From Heyndrickxia vini (GTDB lineage: Bacteria; Bacillota; Bacilli; Bacillales; Bacillaceae_C), in NCBI RefSeq assembly GCF_016772275.1, contig NZ_CP065425.1:3696001-3760000 (forward strand): a DNA stretch of 64,000 bases. The letters are read 5' to 3'. Positions 34,699 to 44,921 of the stretch are shown piece by piece. Below the pieces are notes generated by a model. That model was not told the DNA's origin, ran no database searches, and worked only from the letters and a program-made list of their open reading frames with translations. A program made the position numbers and the translations under genes. Every line of letters starts with the position of its first letter. Within the stretch, counting starts at the first letter, position 1.

Positions 34699-34739
34699 TG
34701 ACATTGGATTACACAGTATAAGGGGAAGGGGAGTTTTTG

Positions 34740-36107
34740 ATGAGTTTTGAGCATTTAGATTCGCCGAAGTTAAAGCGTTTCCAAAGGAAGATTACGCTTT
34801 TATCAGCGGCAGGTACTTTTCTTGATGGCTTCGATTTAACCGTTATTGCTGTTGCAATGCCCTTGATTTTAAGTCAATGGGATATCGGGCCGGGATTACA
34901 AGGTTTAATTACATCTTCAGCTGTTATTGGTTCCTTTATTGGAGCACTATGGCTCGGTAATTTAACTGATAAGTTTGGTCGAAAAGCCATGTATGTTGTT
35001 GACTTATTGGCGTTCGTTATCTTCGCAGCTTTAACTGCTTTTGCACAGGCACCATGGCAGCTTATTTTATTCCGTTTCTTATTAGGGATTGGTATTGGTG
35101 CAGATTATCCTATTTCAGCTACCCTTGTTTCCGAATTTAGTTCAACAAAAAGTCGTGGAAAGCATAGTACATCGTTAGGAGCAATGTGGTTTGTAGGAGC
35201 TGTTGTAGCTTACATTTGCGGCATTTTACTAGAACCTCTTGGCCCTAGTGCTTGGAGATACATGTTATTAATTGGCGCTGTTTTTGCACTTATTGTTTTC
35301 TATTTTAGGGTAACTCTACCTGAATCTCCAAGATGGTTGGCTTCCCGTGGCCGTGAGAAGGAAGCAGAAGAAATCATGTTGAAAATTACAGGACAAAAAG
35401 TAATCATAAAGCCAAATACAGACAAGAAGCAAAAATTAAGTGATGTCTTTTCGAAAACATTGTTTCGCCGTACATTTTTTGTATGTGGATTTTGGTTTTG
35501 CTATGCGGTAGCCTATTATGGTATTTCCATGTATACACCAACTATCCTCAAACCATTCACACATGGTTCTCAAATGATGGCATATATCGGTTCTGGTACC
35601 GTTAGTTTACTCGGACTTCTAGGAGCTATTATCGGAATGAATATCGTAGAAAAAATCGGAAGAAGACCATTGATTATTACTTCTTTTACAGGACTTTCAA
35701 TCGCGTTAATAATTTTAGCTCTTAATCCAAGTCCAACTATGGCATTCTTGGTTATCCTTTTTAGCCTTGCCGTTTTATTCGCTAATATGGGTGGAGGAAT
35801 TCTAAACTTTGTCTATCCAACTGAATTATTTCCTACCAGTATACGGGCCAGTGCCTCAGGATTAGCAACTGCAGTAAGCCGAATTGGTTCAATTTTGGGA
35901 ATATTAGTCTTTCCACAACTTGTCGCAGCCTGGGGAAACAGCAAAGCATTATGGCTATTTGCTGTTGCTGGTTTAGCAGGATTGCTTATATCAGTGTTCT
36001 TGGCGCCTGAAACAAAAGGAAAGAACTTAGAGGAACTAAATGATGAAGTATCATCAGCACTTAATAATAAATCGAGTGTAGGAGGCAATCATGGAAAAAT
36101 GGCTTAG
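34740..36107 (+). CDS. MFS transporter (sugar/organic-acid porter family)
   Basis: A 455-residue transporter with 12 predicted helices. D-G-F-D-L-T-V-I in helix 1, G-A-D-Y-P-I-S in helix 4, P-E-S-P-R-W-L and P-E-T-K-G are sugar-porter and aromatic-acid-porter signatures. Loop 2-3 reads G-N-L-T-D-K-F-G-R-K. Start ATG 34740 behind AAGGGGAAGGGGAG. It overlaps the following TIM-barrel gene by 17 bases, so the pair probably imports and processes one substrate, unidentified. Confidence 0.9.
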   Translation: MSFEHLDSPKLKRFQRKITLLSAAGTFLDGFDLTVIAVAMPLILSQWDIGPGLQGLITSSAVIGSFIGALWLGNLTDKFGRKAMYVVDLLAFVIFAALTAFAQAPWQLILFRFLLGIGIGADYPISATLVSEFSSTKSRGKHSTSLGAMWFVGAVVAYICGILLEPLGPSAWRYMLLIGAVFALIVFYFRVTLPESPRWLASRGREKEAEEIMLKITGQKVIIKPNTDKKQKLSDVFSKTLFRRTFFVCGFWFCYAVAYYGISMYTPTILKPFTHGSQMMAYIGSGTVSLLGLLGAIIGMNIVEKIGRRPLIITSFTGLSIALIILALNPSPTMAFLVILFSLAVLFANMGGGILNFVYPTELFPTSIRASASGLATAVSRIGSILGILVFPQLVAAWGNSKALWLFAVAGLAGLLISVFLAPETKGKNLEELNDEVSSALNNKSSVGGNHGKMA

Positions 36108-36858
36108 TCTTTGGTCAATTGGACAACACGGAACATTAAGTGATTTTAGAGCGATAAAACAATCCGGTTTTAATGGAATTGAGATATGGGCTGAACAACA
36201 TCGCTCAAAGGAATATTTAGAGTATGCCAAACAAGTTGGATTAAAAATTGGAATGCATCTGCCCTTCCATGATTTAAATTTAGCTACTCCGGATCCGGTT
36301 GTGTATGAAAGAACCTTTCACGTATTAACCGAATGGATGGAGACCCTATCTATATATGGAGGACAACATGCTACATTCCATGGTGGATATGCATGGTCCT
36401 CGGAAGAAAGGGATGAAACATTTATTAGAATTCAGGAACGCTTATTATTGCTAAATGAAAAAGCAAAGCAATATGGCATTGAATTATTATTAGAGAATCT
36501 TATCCCGGACAAATTAAATTATTGTCACCATATCGCATCCAATGTAGAAGAGTGGCTCGATTTAATTCACAAAGCTAATATTAAAGCTTGTCTTGATATT
36601 GGACATTTAGCTGTAATGGGAGACGATTTAGAAACAACAATTGCTAAATTGGGCAGCGCTTTAGGTGCCGTTCACTTATCAGATAATGACAGGAAGTCAG
36701 ATCTTCATTTGCTTCCCGGTGAAGGAGAAAATTTATCAAAAGACTTAAACAGTTATTTAGAAGCTAATCAATATTCAGGACCAATCGTGTATGAAATTAA
36801 CCCTTATAAATATTCTTTGCAAGATATAATTGAACACATAACAAAGGTTAATGTGTAG
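36091..36858 (+). CDS. Sugar phosphate isomerase/epimerase-type TIM barrel
   Basis: A 255-residue AP-endonuclease-2/xylose-isomerase-like barrel. Putative metal ligands appear in L-L-L-E-N-L, C-L-D-I-G-H and V-H-L-S-D-N-D, followed by H-L-L-P-G-E-G, as in IolE/IolI-like isomerases. TAGGAGG precedes the ATG within the end of the MFS gene, giving a 17-base overlap and coupling. Probably acts on the imported carbohydrate or cyclitol (inference). Confidence 0.88.
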   Translation: MEKWLSLWSIGQHGTLSDFRAIKQSGFNGIEIWAEQHRSKEYLEYAKQVGLKIGMHLPFHDLNLATPDPVVYERTFHVLTEWMETLSIYGGQHATFHGGYAWSSEERDETFIRIQERLLLLNEKAKQYGIELLLENLIPDKLNYCHHIASNVEEWLDLIHKANIKACLDIGHLAVMGDDLETTIAKLGSALGAVHLSDNDRKSDLHLLPGEGENLSKDLNSYLEANQYSGPIVYEINPYKYSLQDIIEHITKVNV

Positions 36859-36938
36859 GTTTAGATTATTGTAATGTTTTATCATTTTGAAAATATACTA
36901 ACAATATAACAATAGAATAACCGTAGGAAAGAGAATGA

Positions 36939-37013
36939 AGAGAAAATCCTCAAGCTTGTATGATCTAGTTAATGCTAGGTCTCCTAAGCTCGAGGATTTT
37001 CTTTTTATTTGTA
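36939..37013 (+). terminator. Terminator of the MFS-isomerase operon
   Basis: AGAAAATCCTC-AGCTT pairs with AAGCTCGAGGATTTTCT around a 35-base bulged loop, then CTTTTTATTT. The loop holds CTAG repeats of no known function. Confidence 0.7.
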
Positions 37014-37044
37014 TTTATTACATCAGCGATTAGGAGGCATAAGA

Positions 37045-37842
37045 ATGACTAAAGGGTTTATTTTTGATTTAGATGGAACCGTTTATTTAGATAATCATTT
37101 GATAGAAGGAGCAGCAGATACTATCCAATACTTACTTGATAATGGACATAAAGTAGTCTTTTTTACCAATAAGTCAATTGCTACTCGTCTAGATTATGTA
37201 AAAAAATTAAATCGACTTGGGATTAATGCAACAATAGACAACATTGTTAATTCAAATTATATTACCGCTAACTATTTAAAACGGCAGATGATCCTTTCGG
37301 ATGCTGCATATGTCATTGGGGAAGAAGCATTAATAAACGAATTAAAAAATGAAGGTATTCGCTTAACAGAAGATTCGGATGAAGCAACTTATATTGTGCT
37401 TGGGTGGGACCGCCAATTTACCTATAAAAAATTAAATACAGCCTATCAAGCTTGGGTGAAAAATAAGGCGGTTATACTTGCAACGAATCCTGATCGCACT
37501 TGTCCCGTTGCTGGCGGACAATTGCCTGATTGCGCTTCAATGATTGGCGCTTTAGAAGGAGCTACTGGAGAGACGATAGACCGAATCATGGGAAAACCGT
37601 CCAAATTAGCGGCGGATATTGTGGTAAATGATATTCTACAACTGCCTCCCGAACAATGCTATATGATCGGAGATCGGTTAGAAACAGATATTCGGATGGG
37701 CAATGAGAATGGAATGCATACGATTTTGGTCTTAACTGGAATTACTACGATTGATATGGTAAAAACATCAAATGATCGGCCAACCTATATTCTTGAAAGT
37801 ATCAAAGAAATCGCCAATTTACATGAGATCGTAACAGCTTAA
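37045..37842 (+). CDS. HAD-IIA phosphatase (NagD/UmpH-like)
   Basis: A 265-residue phosphatase. Motif I F-D-L-D-G-T-V-Y (Asp8, Asp10), motif II F-F-T-N-K, the Lys in G-K-P-S-K and motif IV M-I-G-D-R-L-E-T-D-I fit the C2B-capped NagD group. Dephosphorylates nucleotides or sugar phosphates. ATG 37045 follows TAGGAGG; the frame upstream runs through the terminator and is rejected. Confidence 0.9.
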   Translation: MTKGFIFDLDGTVYLDNHLIEGAADTIQYLLDNGHKVVFFTNKSIATRLDYVKKLNRLGINATIDNIVNSNYITANYLKRQMILSDAAYVIGEEALINELKNEGIRLTEDSDEATYIVLGWDRQFTYKKLNTAYQAWVKNKAVILATNPDRTCPVAGGQLPDCASMIGALEGATGETIDRIMGKPSKLAADIVVNDILQLPPEQCYMIGDRLETDIRMGNENGMHTILVLTGITTIDMVKTSNDRPTYILESIKEIANLHEIVTA

Positions 37843-37885
37843 TCGTAAATCAATCATACCGAATGTGGAAAAAGGGGTGAGGAAG

Positions 37886-38587
37886 ATGCAGGTAATATTG
37901 GAAAATTTCAATATTGAAATGATTGTAAAGCTTTTAATATCAGCCATTTTAGGTTTGGCTATAGGTCTTGAAAGGGCGTTAAAGAGAAAACCGTTAGGAT
38001 TAAAAACAAGCTTAGTCATCTCTATCGTCAGCTGTCTTTTAACCATCGTCTCCATTCAAGCAGCCTACTTATTCCCTGCATCGGACGTAGTAAAAATCCA
38101 AATGGATCCCCTTCGACTAGCAGCTCAAATTGTTTCTGGAATTGGCTTCTTAGGTGCAGGTGTCATACTTAGAAAAGAAGACGATACAATTTCTGGTTTA
38201 ACAACTGCAGCAATGGTCTGGGGGGCGGCTGGAATTGGTATTGCTACAGGTGCCGGTTTTTATATTGAGGCTATTGCAGGTGTCGTTTTACTAATCGTTA
38301 GTGTTGAATTAATCCCTAGCCTAATCAAGCTAATCGGTTTTCAAAAACTTCACTCAAAGGAAATTTCATTAAAGCTCATTATAAAAGATAGAAATGATAT
38401 TCGTGGAGTCATCCAAGCTTTACAAGATAAAGAGATGACTATGGATTATATTCACATCAAGGAATTGGATGATCAATATTATTTATTGGATTTAAAGGTG
38501 CAAGTGAGCTATCGGAATAGCACATCCGATATTTACGAAGGTGTCTCACAAATTGATACAATTTACCGAACAGAAATCAGCGGTTAA
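37886..38587 (+). CDS. MgtC/SapB-family membrane protein
   Basis: A 233-residue protein with about five N-terminal helices, G-L-E-R early, and the hallmark G-I-G-F-L-G-A-G-V-I and A-A-M-V-W-G-A-A-G-I-G. A soluble C-terminal domain of about 90 residues follows. MgtC-like proteins affect magnesium homeostasis and membrane potential; no role can be fixed. Start ATG 37886 has AAGGGGTGAGG upstream; GTG 37865 is a weaker choice. Confidence 0.9.
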   Translation: MQVILENFNIEMIVKLLISAILGLAIGLERALKRKPLGLKTSLVISIVSCLLTIVSIQAAYLFPASDVVKIQMDPLRLAAQIVSGIGFLGAGVILRKEDDTISGLTTAAMVWGAAGIGIATGAGFYIEAIAGVVLLIVSVELIPSLIKLIGFQKLHSKEISLKLIIKDRNDIRGVIQALQDKEMTMDYIHIKELDDQYYLLDLKVQVSYRNSTSDIYEGVSQIDTIYRTEISG

Positions 38588-38590
38588 TAG

Positions 38591-38616
38591 AAAAATCCCA
38601 CAGAGGTGGGATTTTT
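38591..38616. terminator. Bidirectional terminator
   Basis: AAAAATCCCAC pairs perfectly with GTGGGATTTTT around AGAG. Convergent mgtC-like and glpP genes share it. Confidence 0.9.
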
Positions 38617-38654
38617 CTTCTTATCTAAACCATTTTACTATGTTGGTTTTCACT

Positions 38655-39218
38655 TTATATATCTAAATTCCAAAGTGCAGGGTCCCCGGAGGAAATGGCA
38701 AGTGCTCCCGCTTCCAGTCCCTGCAAGATTTCCTCTTTTGAGCTAATTAATCCCCCTGCGATAATCGGCAAATTCACTTGGGCCGTAAGACGGTCAATAA
38801 TGCTCGGCATAAGACCCGGTAACACTTCAATAGCATCCGGATTACATGTTTGGCACATATCTATCCCTTTTTTAATTGCACCTTTATCAATTAGAAAGAT
38901 CCTTTGAATGGTCATTAATCCTTCCTCTTTAGCATATTTAATCAAAGAATTTTTAGTAGTAATAATACCAGTAGGATTCCAGCTTTTTGCTATATACTTT
39001 ATGGCACTTTTCGTATTTGAAAGACCTTCAATAAAATCAATATGGATAAATATTTCTTTATTTGCCTTTTTTAATCTGTCTAGGTGCTCTGTCATGTTTA
39101 ATAGATTGCCTGTTAAAAGGAAAACGATATTTGAACTGCTTGTGATAGCCTTATCAATATCCCCTTCATTTTTGATTGATGCGATGACTTGTGACTGTAC
39201 TAGATCGACTATATTCAT
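38655..39218 (-). CDS. glpP: Glycerol-3-phosphate-responsive antiterminator GlpP
   Basis: A 187-residue RNA-binding antiterminator that, with glycerol-3-phosphate, lets transcription pass the leader terminator of glpD. Family signatures: V-F-L-L-T-G-N-L-L, F-I-H-I-D-F-I-E-G-L, I-I-T-T-K, R-I-F-L-I-D-K-G-A, and P-D-A-I-E-V-L-P-G-L-M-P. It lies 73 bases downstream of glpD on the same strand. No glpF or glpK is in this window, unlike in B. subtilis. Confidence 0.93.
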   Translation of the reverse strand: MNIVDLVQSQVIASIKNEGDIDKAITSSSNIVFLLTGNLLNMTEHLDRLKKANKEIFIHIDFIEGLSNTKSAIKYIAKSWNPTGIITTKNSLIKYAKEEGLMTIQRIFLIDKGAIKKGIDMCQTCNPDAIEVLPGLMPSIIDRLTAQVNLPIIAGGLISSKEEILQGLEAGALAISSGDPALWNLDI

Positions 39219-39291
39219 ATTTGCATCTCCTCATTTAGTATCGTTTCTAGTATCCATTTCTACAAAGAAAACGATAATTCCTCCCTCTACA

Positions 39292-40944
39292 TCATTGTTG
39301 TGGGTTGACCGCTTTTTCTAATTCATTTTCCAATTCGTATTTCATTTTTTCTGTTTCATCAGTGGTCCATTCCATCCAGCTTTTCATTTCTTCTATTACT
39401 TTTTCCTTCCACTTTCGGACCCAGTGAATATCGAAATAAATGCTTCCGGTTCTCCTAATAAAAAAGTCGACGGGTTTAATGACCATCTCATGTTCCATGC
39501 TATACATAAGCTGAGCGTATACGAAAGCGGATAATTGCTGATCAGTTTGTTCACTATAGGTCTTTGCATAGTTAAATAATATATCTACATTGGAGCCATA
39601 CTTCTTTGCAAGCTCTTTGCCTTCATCAATTGTTAATCCAAATCGAATAGCTTCCGTTGATTTTTTTTCAATAAAATCCTTATAATTTTTAAATTCTCCA
39701 CCCGAAATAGGATAATGGATTGTCTGACAAGGTTTTAACGTAATCCCTTCAGATTGAGCAAGCTGACTAGAAATGAGATCAACCACATTTTCCGCCATCT
39801 TGCGGTACCCTGTAAGTTTTCCCCCGGCGATTGTAATAAGTCCGCTCTCAGATTCCCATATTTCATCCTTTCTAGAAATTTCAGAGGGGTCTTTTCCTTC
39901 CTCAAAAATTAGTGGCCGAACGCCAGCCCAGCTTGACTCCACATCCTCTTCAACTATCATGACGTCCGGAAACATATCATGGATGGCATTGATAAGGTAC
40001 TTACGATCATCCGCAGTCATCCTTGGATGCTGAGGATCTTGATCATAAAATGTATCTGTTGTTCCTACATACGTTTTTCCATCCCTTGGAATTGCAAACA
40101 CCATTCGTTTATCCGGGGTATCAAAATACACGGATTGTTTTAATGGAAATATATTTTGGTCAATAACAATATGAACTCCTTTTGTTAAACGGAGTTGTTT
40201 ATTATTTTTAGAGAAATCGTTTCCACGAACATGGTCTACCCAAGGACCAGCCGCATTAACGATCTTTTTGGCATAAATTTGATAGGTTTCACTTGTAAAG
40301 ATGTCCCTCACATTGATTCCATTTACTTTTTTATTAGAATCATATAGAAAACCTTCTGCCTTTGTATAATTAACGATATCTGCCCCCGCTTCTACCGCTG
40401 CTTTTATCACCTCGATTGTTAAACGCGCGTCATCTGTTCTATATTCAACATAGTATCCTCCCCCCTTTAATCCATCTTTCTTAATTAACGGTTCTTTTTG
40501 AAGCGTCTCCGTAACGTCAAGCATCCTCCGTCGTTCATTTCTTTTCACCCTTGCTAAAAAGTCGTATACTCTGAGTCCAATAGAAGTAGAAAATTTCCCG
40601 AAGGTTCCTCCCTTATGAATTGGAAGCAGCATCCATTCTGGTGTCGTTACATGCTGTCCGTTTTGATAGACAATCGCCCTTTCTTTTCCTACTTCAGATA
40701 CAACATTTATTTCGAATTGTTTTAAATACCGAAGTCCCCCGTGTACCAATTTCGTTGACCTGCTTGACGTACCAGCTGCAAAATCCTGCATTTCTACAAG
40801 TGCCACCTTTAATCCACGTGTAACAGCATCCAAAGCAATCCCCGCACCGGTAATTCCACCTCCAATAATCAATACATCGTATTGATTATTGAGCATACAC
40901 TCTAACGTGTTACTTCTTGTTCTCTTCGAAAATTCATTACTCAT
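39292..40944 (-). CDS. glpD: Glycerol-3-phosphate dehydrogenase GlpD
   Basis: A 550-residue FAD enzyme. The N-terminal Rossmann motif is [30 protein letters not shown] is diagnostic. It converts glycerol-3-phosphate to dihydroxyacetone phosphate and feeds electrons to quinone at the membrane. GAAGGAGAGG precedes the ATG. A GlpP-type terminator leader lies upstream. First gene of glpD-glpP. Confidence 0.96.
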   Translation of the reverse strand: MSNEFSKRTRSNTLECMLNNQYDVLIIGGGITGAGIALDAVTRGLKVALVEMQDFAAGTSSRSTKLVHGGLRYLKQFEINVVSEVGKERAIVYQNGQHVTTPEWMLLPIHKGGTFGKFSTSIGLRVYDFLARVKRNERRRMLDVTETLQKEPLIKKDGLKGGGYYVEYRTDDARLTIEVIKAAVEAGADIVNYTKAEGFLYDSNKKVNGINVRDIFTSETYQIYAKKIVNAAGPWVDHVRGNDFSKNNKQLRLTKGVHIVIDQNIFPLKQSVYFDTPDKRMVFAIPRDGKTYVGTTDTFYDQDPQHPRMTADDRKYLINAIHDMFPDVMIVEEDVESSWAGVRPLIFEEGKDPSEISRKDEIWESESGLITIAGGKLTGYRKMAENVVDLISSQLAQSEGITLKPCQTIHYPISGGEFKNYKDFIEKKSTEAIRFGLTIDEGKELAKKYGSNVDILFNYAKTYSEQTDQQLSAFVYAQLMYSMEHEMVIKPVDFFIRRTGSIYFDIHWVRKWKEKVIEEMKSWMEWTTDETEKMKYELENELEKAVNPQQ

Positions 40945-40999
40945 GTTGCACCCTCTCCTTCACTAATTCAATTTGCTTTTCAATAATTGAATACAAAAC

Positions 41000-41056
41000 A
41001 AAAAGAGACCACTACAAATAATTTGGAGCAACTCCAAACCTTTGTATGGTCTCTCT
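41000..41056 (-). promoter_or_regulatory. GlpP-controlled antiterminator/terminator leader of glpD
   Basis: On the minus strand AGAGACCATACAAA pairs with TTTGTAGTGGTCTCT, enclosing TTTGGAG/CTCCAAA. TTTTTGTTTTG follows. This is the arrangement of the B. subtilis glpD leader where GlpP acts. It lies 55 bases before the glpD start. The remaining 41060-41360 holds AT-rich divergent promoters and no gene. Confidence 0.85.
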
Positions 41057-41361
41057 TAATCTCTAACCATAGTATGAATTTTATATATATTCTAACATAT
41101 AATAAGGGGTCCATCCAGCTTTTTATCCTAAAAGCTCAAGTCTTCTTTAAAATATCACTTACTTCTTTCGGAGTTCGCTAAATATTAGAAAGCGCATAAT
41201 TCAAATTACTACAATCAACAACCAACGTAGAGTATAATAACGAGTAGCTATCATGGTTAAACTAACTAGAATGACTTCAGTAAATTTGAGTAACTAACTA
41301 GTAGCAACATACAATGGAAAAGTAATTTTGTATGCACAATAATTATTGGAGGTTAGAAAAA

Positions 41362-42606
41362 ATGGTTCTACCTAATTTTGAAGAAAATTTGCAGAAATAT
41401 GCAAAACTTTTAGTTTCGAAAGGAATTAATGTTCAAGCGGGTGATTGGGTAAAAATGACGATTACTGTTGATCAAGCTCCTTTAGCACGATACATAACAA
41501 AAGAAGCCTATCAACTAGGGGCTGAAAAGGTAATTATCAAATGGTCAGACGATGAAATTAGTAAACTGCATTACTTACATCAACCAAAGGAAATTCTCAC
41601 GAATATTCCTGAATATGAAATTCAAGAATCTGAAGACCATGTTCTTAATCATCGTGTTAGTCGCTTATCAATCGTTTCTAGTGATCCGGGTCTATTGAAT
41701 GAAGCTGATCCCGCTAAAGTGGCTGCTTATCAAAATGCTGCAGGTAAAGCATTCAAGGCTCAACGCATTGCCACCCAAAATGATGATTTGAAATGGACAG
41801 TTGCCGCTGCTGCTGGAGCAGGCTGGGCTGCACATGTATTCCCTGACCTATCAACTTCCGAAGAACAAGTAGATGCGTTATGGGATCAAATTTTTAAAAC
41901 ATGTCGTGTATATGAAGAAGATCCAATCGCTGCTTGGGATGAGCATAAAAAAATATTGAATGAAAAAGCAGCTATATTAAATGACATTCAATTTGACGCT
42001 CTACACTACAAAGCACCTGGTACTGATCTAACTTTAGGCTTACCAAAGAACCATATTTGGGCAAGCGCCGAAAGCTATAGTCCAAAAGGGGAAGAATTTA
42101 TCGCGAACATGCCTACGGAAGAAGTTTTCACTGCACCTGATACCCATCGCATGGAAGGTGTTGTCCGCAGTACAAAGCCATTAAGCTATGCAGGGACACT
42201 AATTGAAGGTATTGAGGTTCACTTTAAAGACGGAAAAATCGTAGACATTTCCGCCGAAAAAGGTGATGAAGCGATTAAAAAATTGGTATTTGATAATGAA
42301 GGTGGAACCGGGCTAGGAGAAGTAGCTCTAGTTCCAGACCCATCCCCAATTTCTCAGTCTAATGTAACTTTCTTTAATACACTATTTGATGAAAATGCAT
42401 CCAATCATTTAGCAATTGGTTCAGCGTATCCAACAACCATCCAAGGTGGAACGAAAATGAGCCAAGAGGAATTGTTAAAACATGGTATGAACACATCTAT
42501 TGTTCACGTTGACTTCATGATTGGATCCGACAAAATGGATATTGATGGAATTAAACAAGATGGCACCGTTGTTCCGATCTTCCGAAATGGAGACTGGGCA
42601 ATCTAG
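41362..42606 (+). CDS. ampS: M29-family aminopeptidase (AmpS/PepS)
   Basis: A 414-residue metallo-aminopeptidase of the thermophilic aminopeptidase T family. Key stretches: T-D-L-T-L-G-L-P, M-E-G-V-V, L-G-E-V-A-L-V-P, N-H-L-A-I-G-S-A-Y and V-H-V-D-F-M-I-G, which hold the acidic and His ligands of the paired metals. It cleaves N-terminal residues from peptides in the cytoplasm. ATG 41362 sits after GGAGG; the longer frame lacks a site. Confidence 0.93.
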   Translation: MVLPNFEENLQKYAKLLVSKGINVQAGDWVKMTITVDQAPLARYITKEAYQLGAEKVIIKWSDDEISKLHYLHQPKEILTNIPEYEIQESEDHVLNHRVSRLSIVSSDPGLLNEADPAKVAAYQNAAGKAFKAQRIATQNDDLKWTVAAAAGAGWAAHVFPDLSTSEEQVDALWDQIFKTCRVYEEDPIAAWDEHKKILNEKAAILNDIQFDALHYKAPGTDLTLGLPKNHIWASAESYSPKGEEFIANMPTEEVFTAPDTHRMEGVVRSTKPLSYAGTLIEGIEVHFKDGKIVDISAEKGDEAIKKLVFDNEGGTGLGEVALVPDPSPISQSNVTFFNTLFDENASNHLAIGSAYPTTIQGGTKMSQEELLKHGMNTSIVHVDFMIGSDKMDIDGIKQDGTVVPIFRNGDWAI

Positions 42607-42611
42607 GTCAT

Positions 42612-42668
42612 AAAAACGGCATCCCTGCCTTTGAAACAACTTATTACAAAGGCAGGGATGCCGTATTA
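42612..42668. terminator. Terminator between ampS and the ABC operon
   Basis: A 17-base perfect stem, CGGCATCCCTGCCTTTG with CAAAGGCAGGGATGCCG. The T-run is on the minus strand, so it mainly serves the ABC operon. Confidence 0.85.
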
Positions 42669-42683
42669 ACAATTACACCTTCT

Positions 42684-43427
42684 TTATTTTAACATTGTTG
42701 CTTTCAAAAATTCCTTCGTCCGTGCCTCCTTTGGACTATTAAAGAACTTCATTGGTTTGTTTCTTTCAATGATTCTTCCTTCATCCATGAAAATAATCGA
42801 ATCGGCAACCTCACTGGCAAAACCCATTTCGTGGGTCACCACTACCATCGTCATTCCTTCATCAGCCAACTCTTTCATTGTTGCCAGCACTTCACCAACA
42901 AGCTCAGGATCGAGGGCGGATGTTGGTTCATCAAAAAGCATAATATCAGGTTTCATCGCTAAAGCCCTTGCAATTGCTACACGCTGCTTTTGCCCTCCGG
43001 AAAGCTTGCTTGGATAAACATCCGCCTTATCCTCAAGACCTACTTTTTTGAGCAGCTGTTTCGCTTCTTCAACCGCCACACTTTTGGAAATCTTCTTTAC
43101 CTTGGTGGGGGCTTCAATGATATTATCAAGAACCGTTTTATGCGGGAAAAGATTAAAATGCTGAAACACCATTCCCACCTTTTGGCGGACATGATTAATA
43201 TTATGAGTCTTCGGCATAATCTCTTCGCCTTGGATAAAAATTTTTCCACTATCCTTTTTTTCTAAAAAATTCAGACAGCGTAACAAGGTACTTTTCCCCG
43301 AACCAGACGAACCGACTAAGCACATAACTTCACTTTCATAGATTGAAACATTAATATCCTTTAAAACATGTAAACTTCCAAACGATTTATTCAAATTTTC
43401 GATTCTAATCATCTCACGTTCACTCAT
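42684..43427 (-). CDS. Polar amino-acid ABC transporter ATPase
   Basis: A 247-residue ATPase: Walker [10 protein letters not shown], signature [15 protein letters not shown], Walker [14 protein letters not shown], and a switch His in V-V-T-H-E-M-G-F. The E-x-V-G-E-V-L region is typical of GlnQ/ArtM types. ATG 43427 stands behind AGGAGGGGG. It begins 16 bases after the permease stop. Third gene of SBP-permease-ATPase. Confidence 0.93.
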   Translation of the reverse strand: MSEREMIRIENLNKSFGSLHVLKDINVSIYESEVMCLVGSSGSGKSTLLRCLNFLEKKDSGKIFIQGEEIMPKTHNINHVRQKVGMVFQHFNLFPHKTVLDNIIEAPTKVKKISKSVAVEEAKQLLKKVGLEDKADVYPSKLSGGQKQRVAIARALAMKPDIMLFDEPTSALDPELVGEVLATMKELADEGMTMVVVTHEMGFASEVADSIIFMDEGRIIERNKPMKFFNSPKEARTKEFLKATMLK

Positions 43428-43443
43428 AGGTATCCCCCTCCTA

Positions 43444-44106
43444 TCATTCACTTACTGCCAGTCTTTTTTCAACTAAGCTTACAACGATTGTTAACAAGGC
43501 AACGAGTACTAAATAGTAAACAGCGACGATTAACAAATAAGTCATCTCATCAAAATTATTCGATCCTAATGTCGTCGCTATATTGAACAATTCATTCATC
43601 GATATGAAGGCTGCCAAAGAGGAATCTTTCAATCCAATAATAAATTGATTTCCAAGCGGTGGCAGAGCTCTTTTGAATGCTTGTGGAAGAATAATCCTGC
43701 GCATGGCTAATCCTCTCGTCATACCGAGCGATCTTCCGGCCTCCATTTGCCCTTTATCAATCGACTGAATCGTCCCACGAAAAATTTCTGCAATATACGC
43801 ACCGTTATGAAAGGCAAGAGCAAGTGCTGCTGCCCAAAAATCTGGAATAAGAAAAAGGCCACTAAAACCGAAATACAAAATAAATATCTGAACAATTAGT
43901 GGGGTTCCCCGTACAAGGAATACATATATATCAGAAATATAGCCGAAAACTTTAACTCTTGAAATTTTTAACAAGGCAAAAAATAACCCGAATACGATTC
44001 CAATTAGGATGGAGACGACCGTTAACTTTAAGGTCCATAACATCGCCTCAAGGAAAAGGCCCTTGCTATTTATTAATGTATCAAAAAAATGCGAAATACT
44101 TGGCAA
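43444..44106 (-). CDS. Polar amino-acid ABC transporter permease
   Basis: A 220-residue HisMQ-type permease with five or six helices, R-G-T-P-L-I-V-Q in the N-terminal part, and the EAA loop E-A-G-R-S-L-G-M-T. The start is TTG 44106 with AAAGGGTGACC upstream; no better ATG exists. Forms a homodimer in the membrane with the ATPase. Second gene of the operon. Confidence 0.92.
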   Translation of the reverse strand: MPSISHFFDTLINSKGLFLEAMLWTLKLTVVSILIGIVFGLFFALLKISRVKVFGYISDIYVFLVRGTPLIVQIFILYFGFSGLFLIPDFWAAALALAFHNGAYIAEIFRGTIQSIDKGQMEAGRSLGMTRGLAMRRIILPQAFKRALPPLGNQFIIGLKDSSLAAFISMNELFNIATTLGSNNFDEMTYLLIVAVYYLVLVALLTIVVSLVEKRLAVSE

Positions 44107-44138
44107 AATAAGGTCACCCTTTCTATGTAAATGATCTA

Positions 44139-44921
44139 TTATTCTGGTTTTCTCGTAATATCTTGGCCAAAATACTTTTTACTAATTCGAGCAAGCGTAC
44201 CATTATCACGAAGTTTTTGAAGTGCTTCATTCACTCGTTTAAGAAGTTTTGGATTATCTTTGGGAACGACAATGGCCTGTTCACTTCGTTCAATTAATTG
44301 CTTTCCATTAATATCGAAACCTTCTTTTTTTGCACTTTTTCCGGTGACAAAATCAGTAATCACTGCATCATGCCTACCGATACTTAAAGCTTTTAATGCT
44401 GTAATATCACTGTCGTACATTTTTATATTATCCGTATACTTTTTTGCTGTATCAGCATACGTAGAACCTTTTGCCACAGCAACTTCTTTACCTTTTAAAT
44501 CATCCACGGTTTCAATTTTGCTATCAGGCCTAGTAAATATTTGGGGTCCCGAGTAATAATATGGAGTGGAAAAAGCAACTTGCTTGGCACGTTCGGAGTT
44601 AATGGTGTGGCTTGCGACAGCGACATCTGCTCTTCCTGTCTTTATACCTTCAATAAGTCCTTTGAATTTCATTCTTTTCTGAACTGGTTCGAGCCCTAAT
44701 TCCTTTCCAACAGCATTGCCTACCTCGATATCGAAACCAGTCATCGATAAGTCATCATTTTTCACATAGCTAAAGGGTTTAAATTCCCCCGAGGCTGCAA
44801 AAATAAATTTCTGCTTATCAATCAGCTCGGTTCCATCCGATAGCTGTTCTTTCTGGGCACAGGCTGTTAATATCGCTATTAAAAATATGCCTGTGATCAT
44901 ATGTATCAATCGTTTCCTCAT
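44139..44921 (-). CDS. Amino-acid-binding lipoprotein (SBP family 3)
   Basis: A 260-residue binding protein exported as a lipoprotein: signal peptide with lipobox L-T-A-C, Cys21. Family 3 signature G-F-D-I-E-V-G-N-A-V-G-K-E-L-G, then A-D-V-A-V-A-S-H-T-I. Ligand probably a polar amino acid (Arg, Gln or Cys-type); not resolved. ATG 44921 follows GAGAGGAG; an upstream extension would abolish the signal sequence. Confidence 0.93.
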   Translation of the reverse strand: MRKRLIHMITGIFLIAILTACAQKEQLSDGTELIDKQKFIFAASGEFKPFSYVKNDDLSMTGFDIEVGNAVGKELGLEPVQKRMKFKGLIEGIKTGRADVAVASHTINSERAKQVAFSTPYYYSGPQIFTRPDSKIETVDDLKGKEVAVAKGSTYADTAKKYTDNIKMYDSDITALKALSIGRHDAVITDFVTGKSAKKEGFDINGKQLIERSEQAIVVPKDNPKLLKRVNEALQKLRDNGTLARISKKYFGQDITRKPE

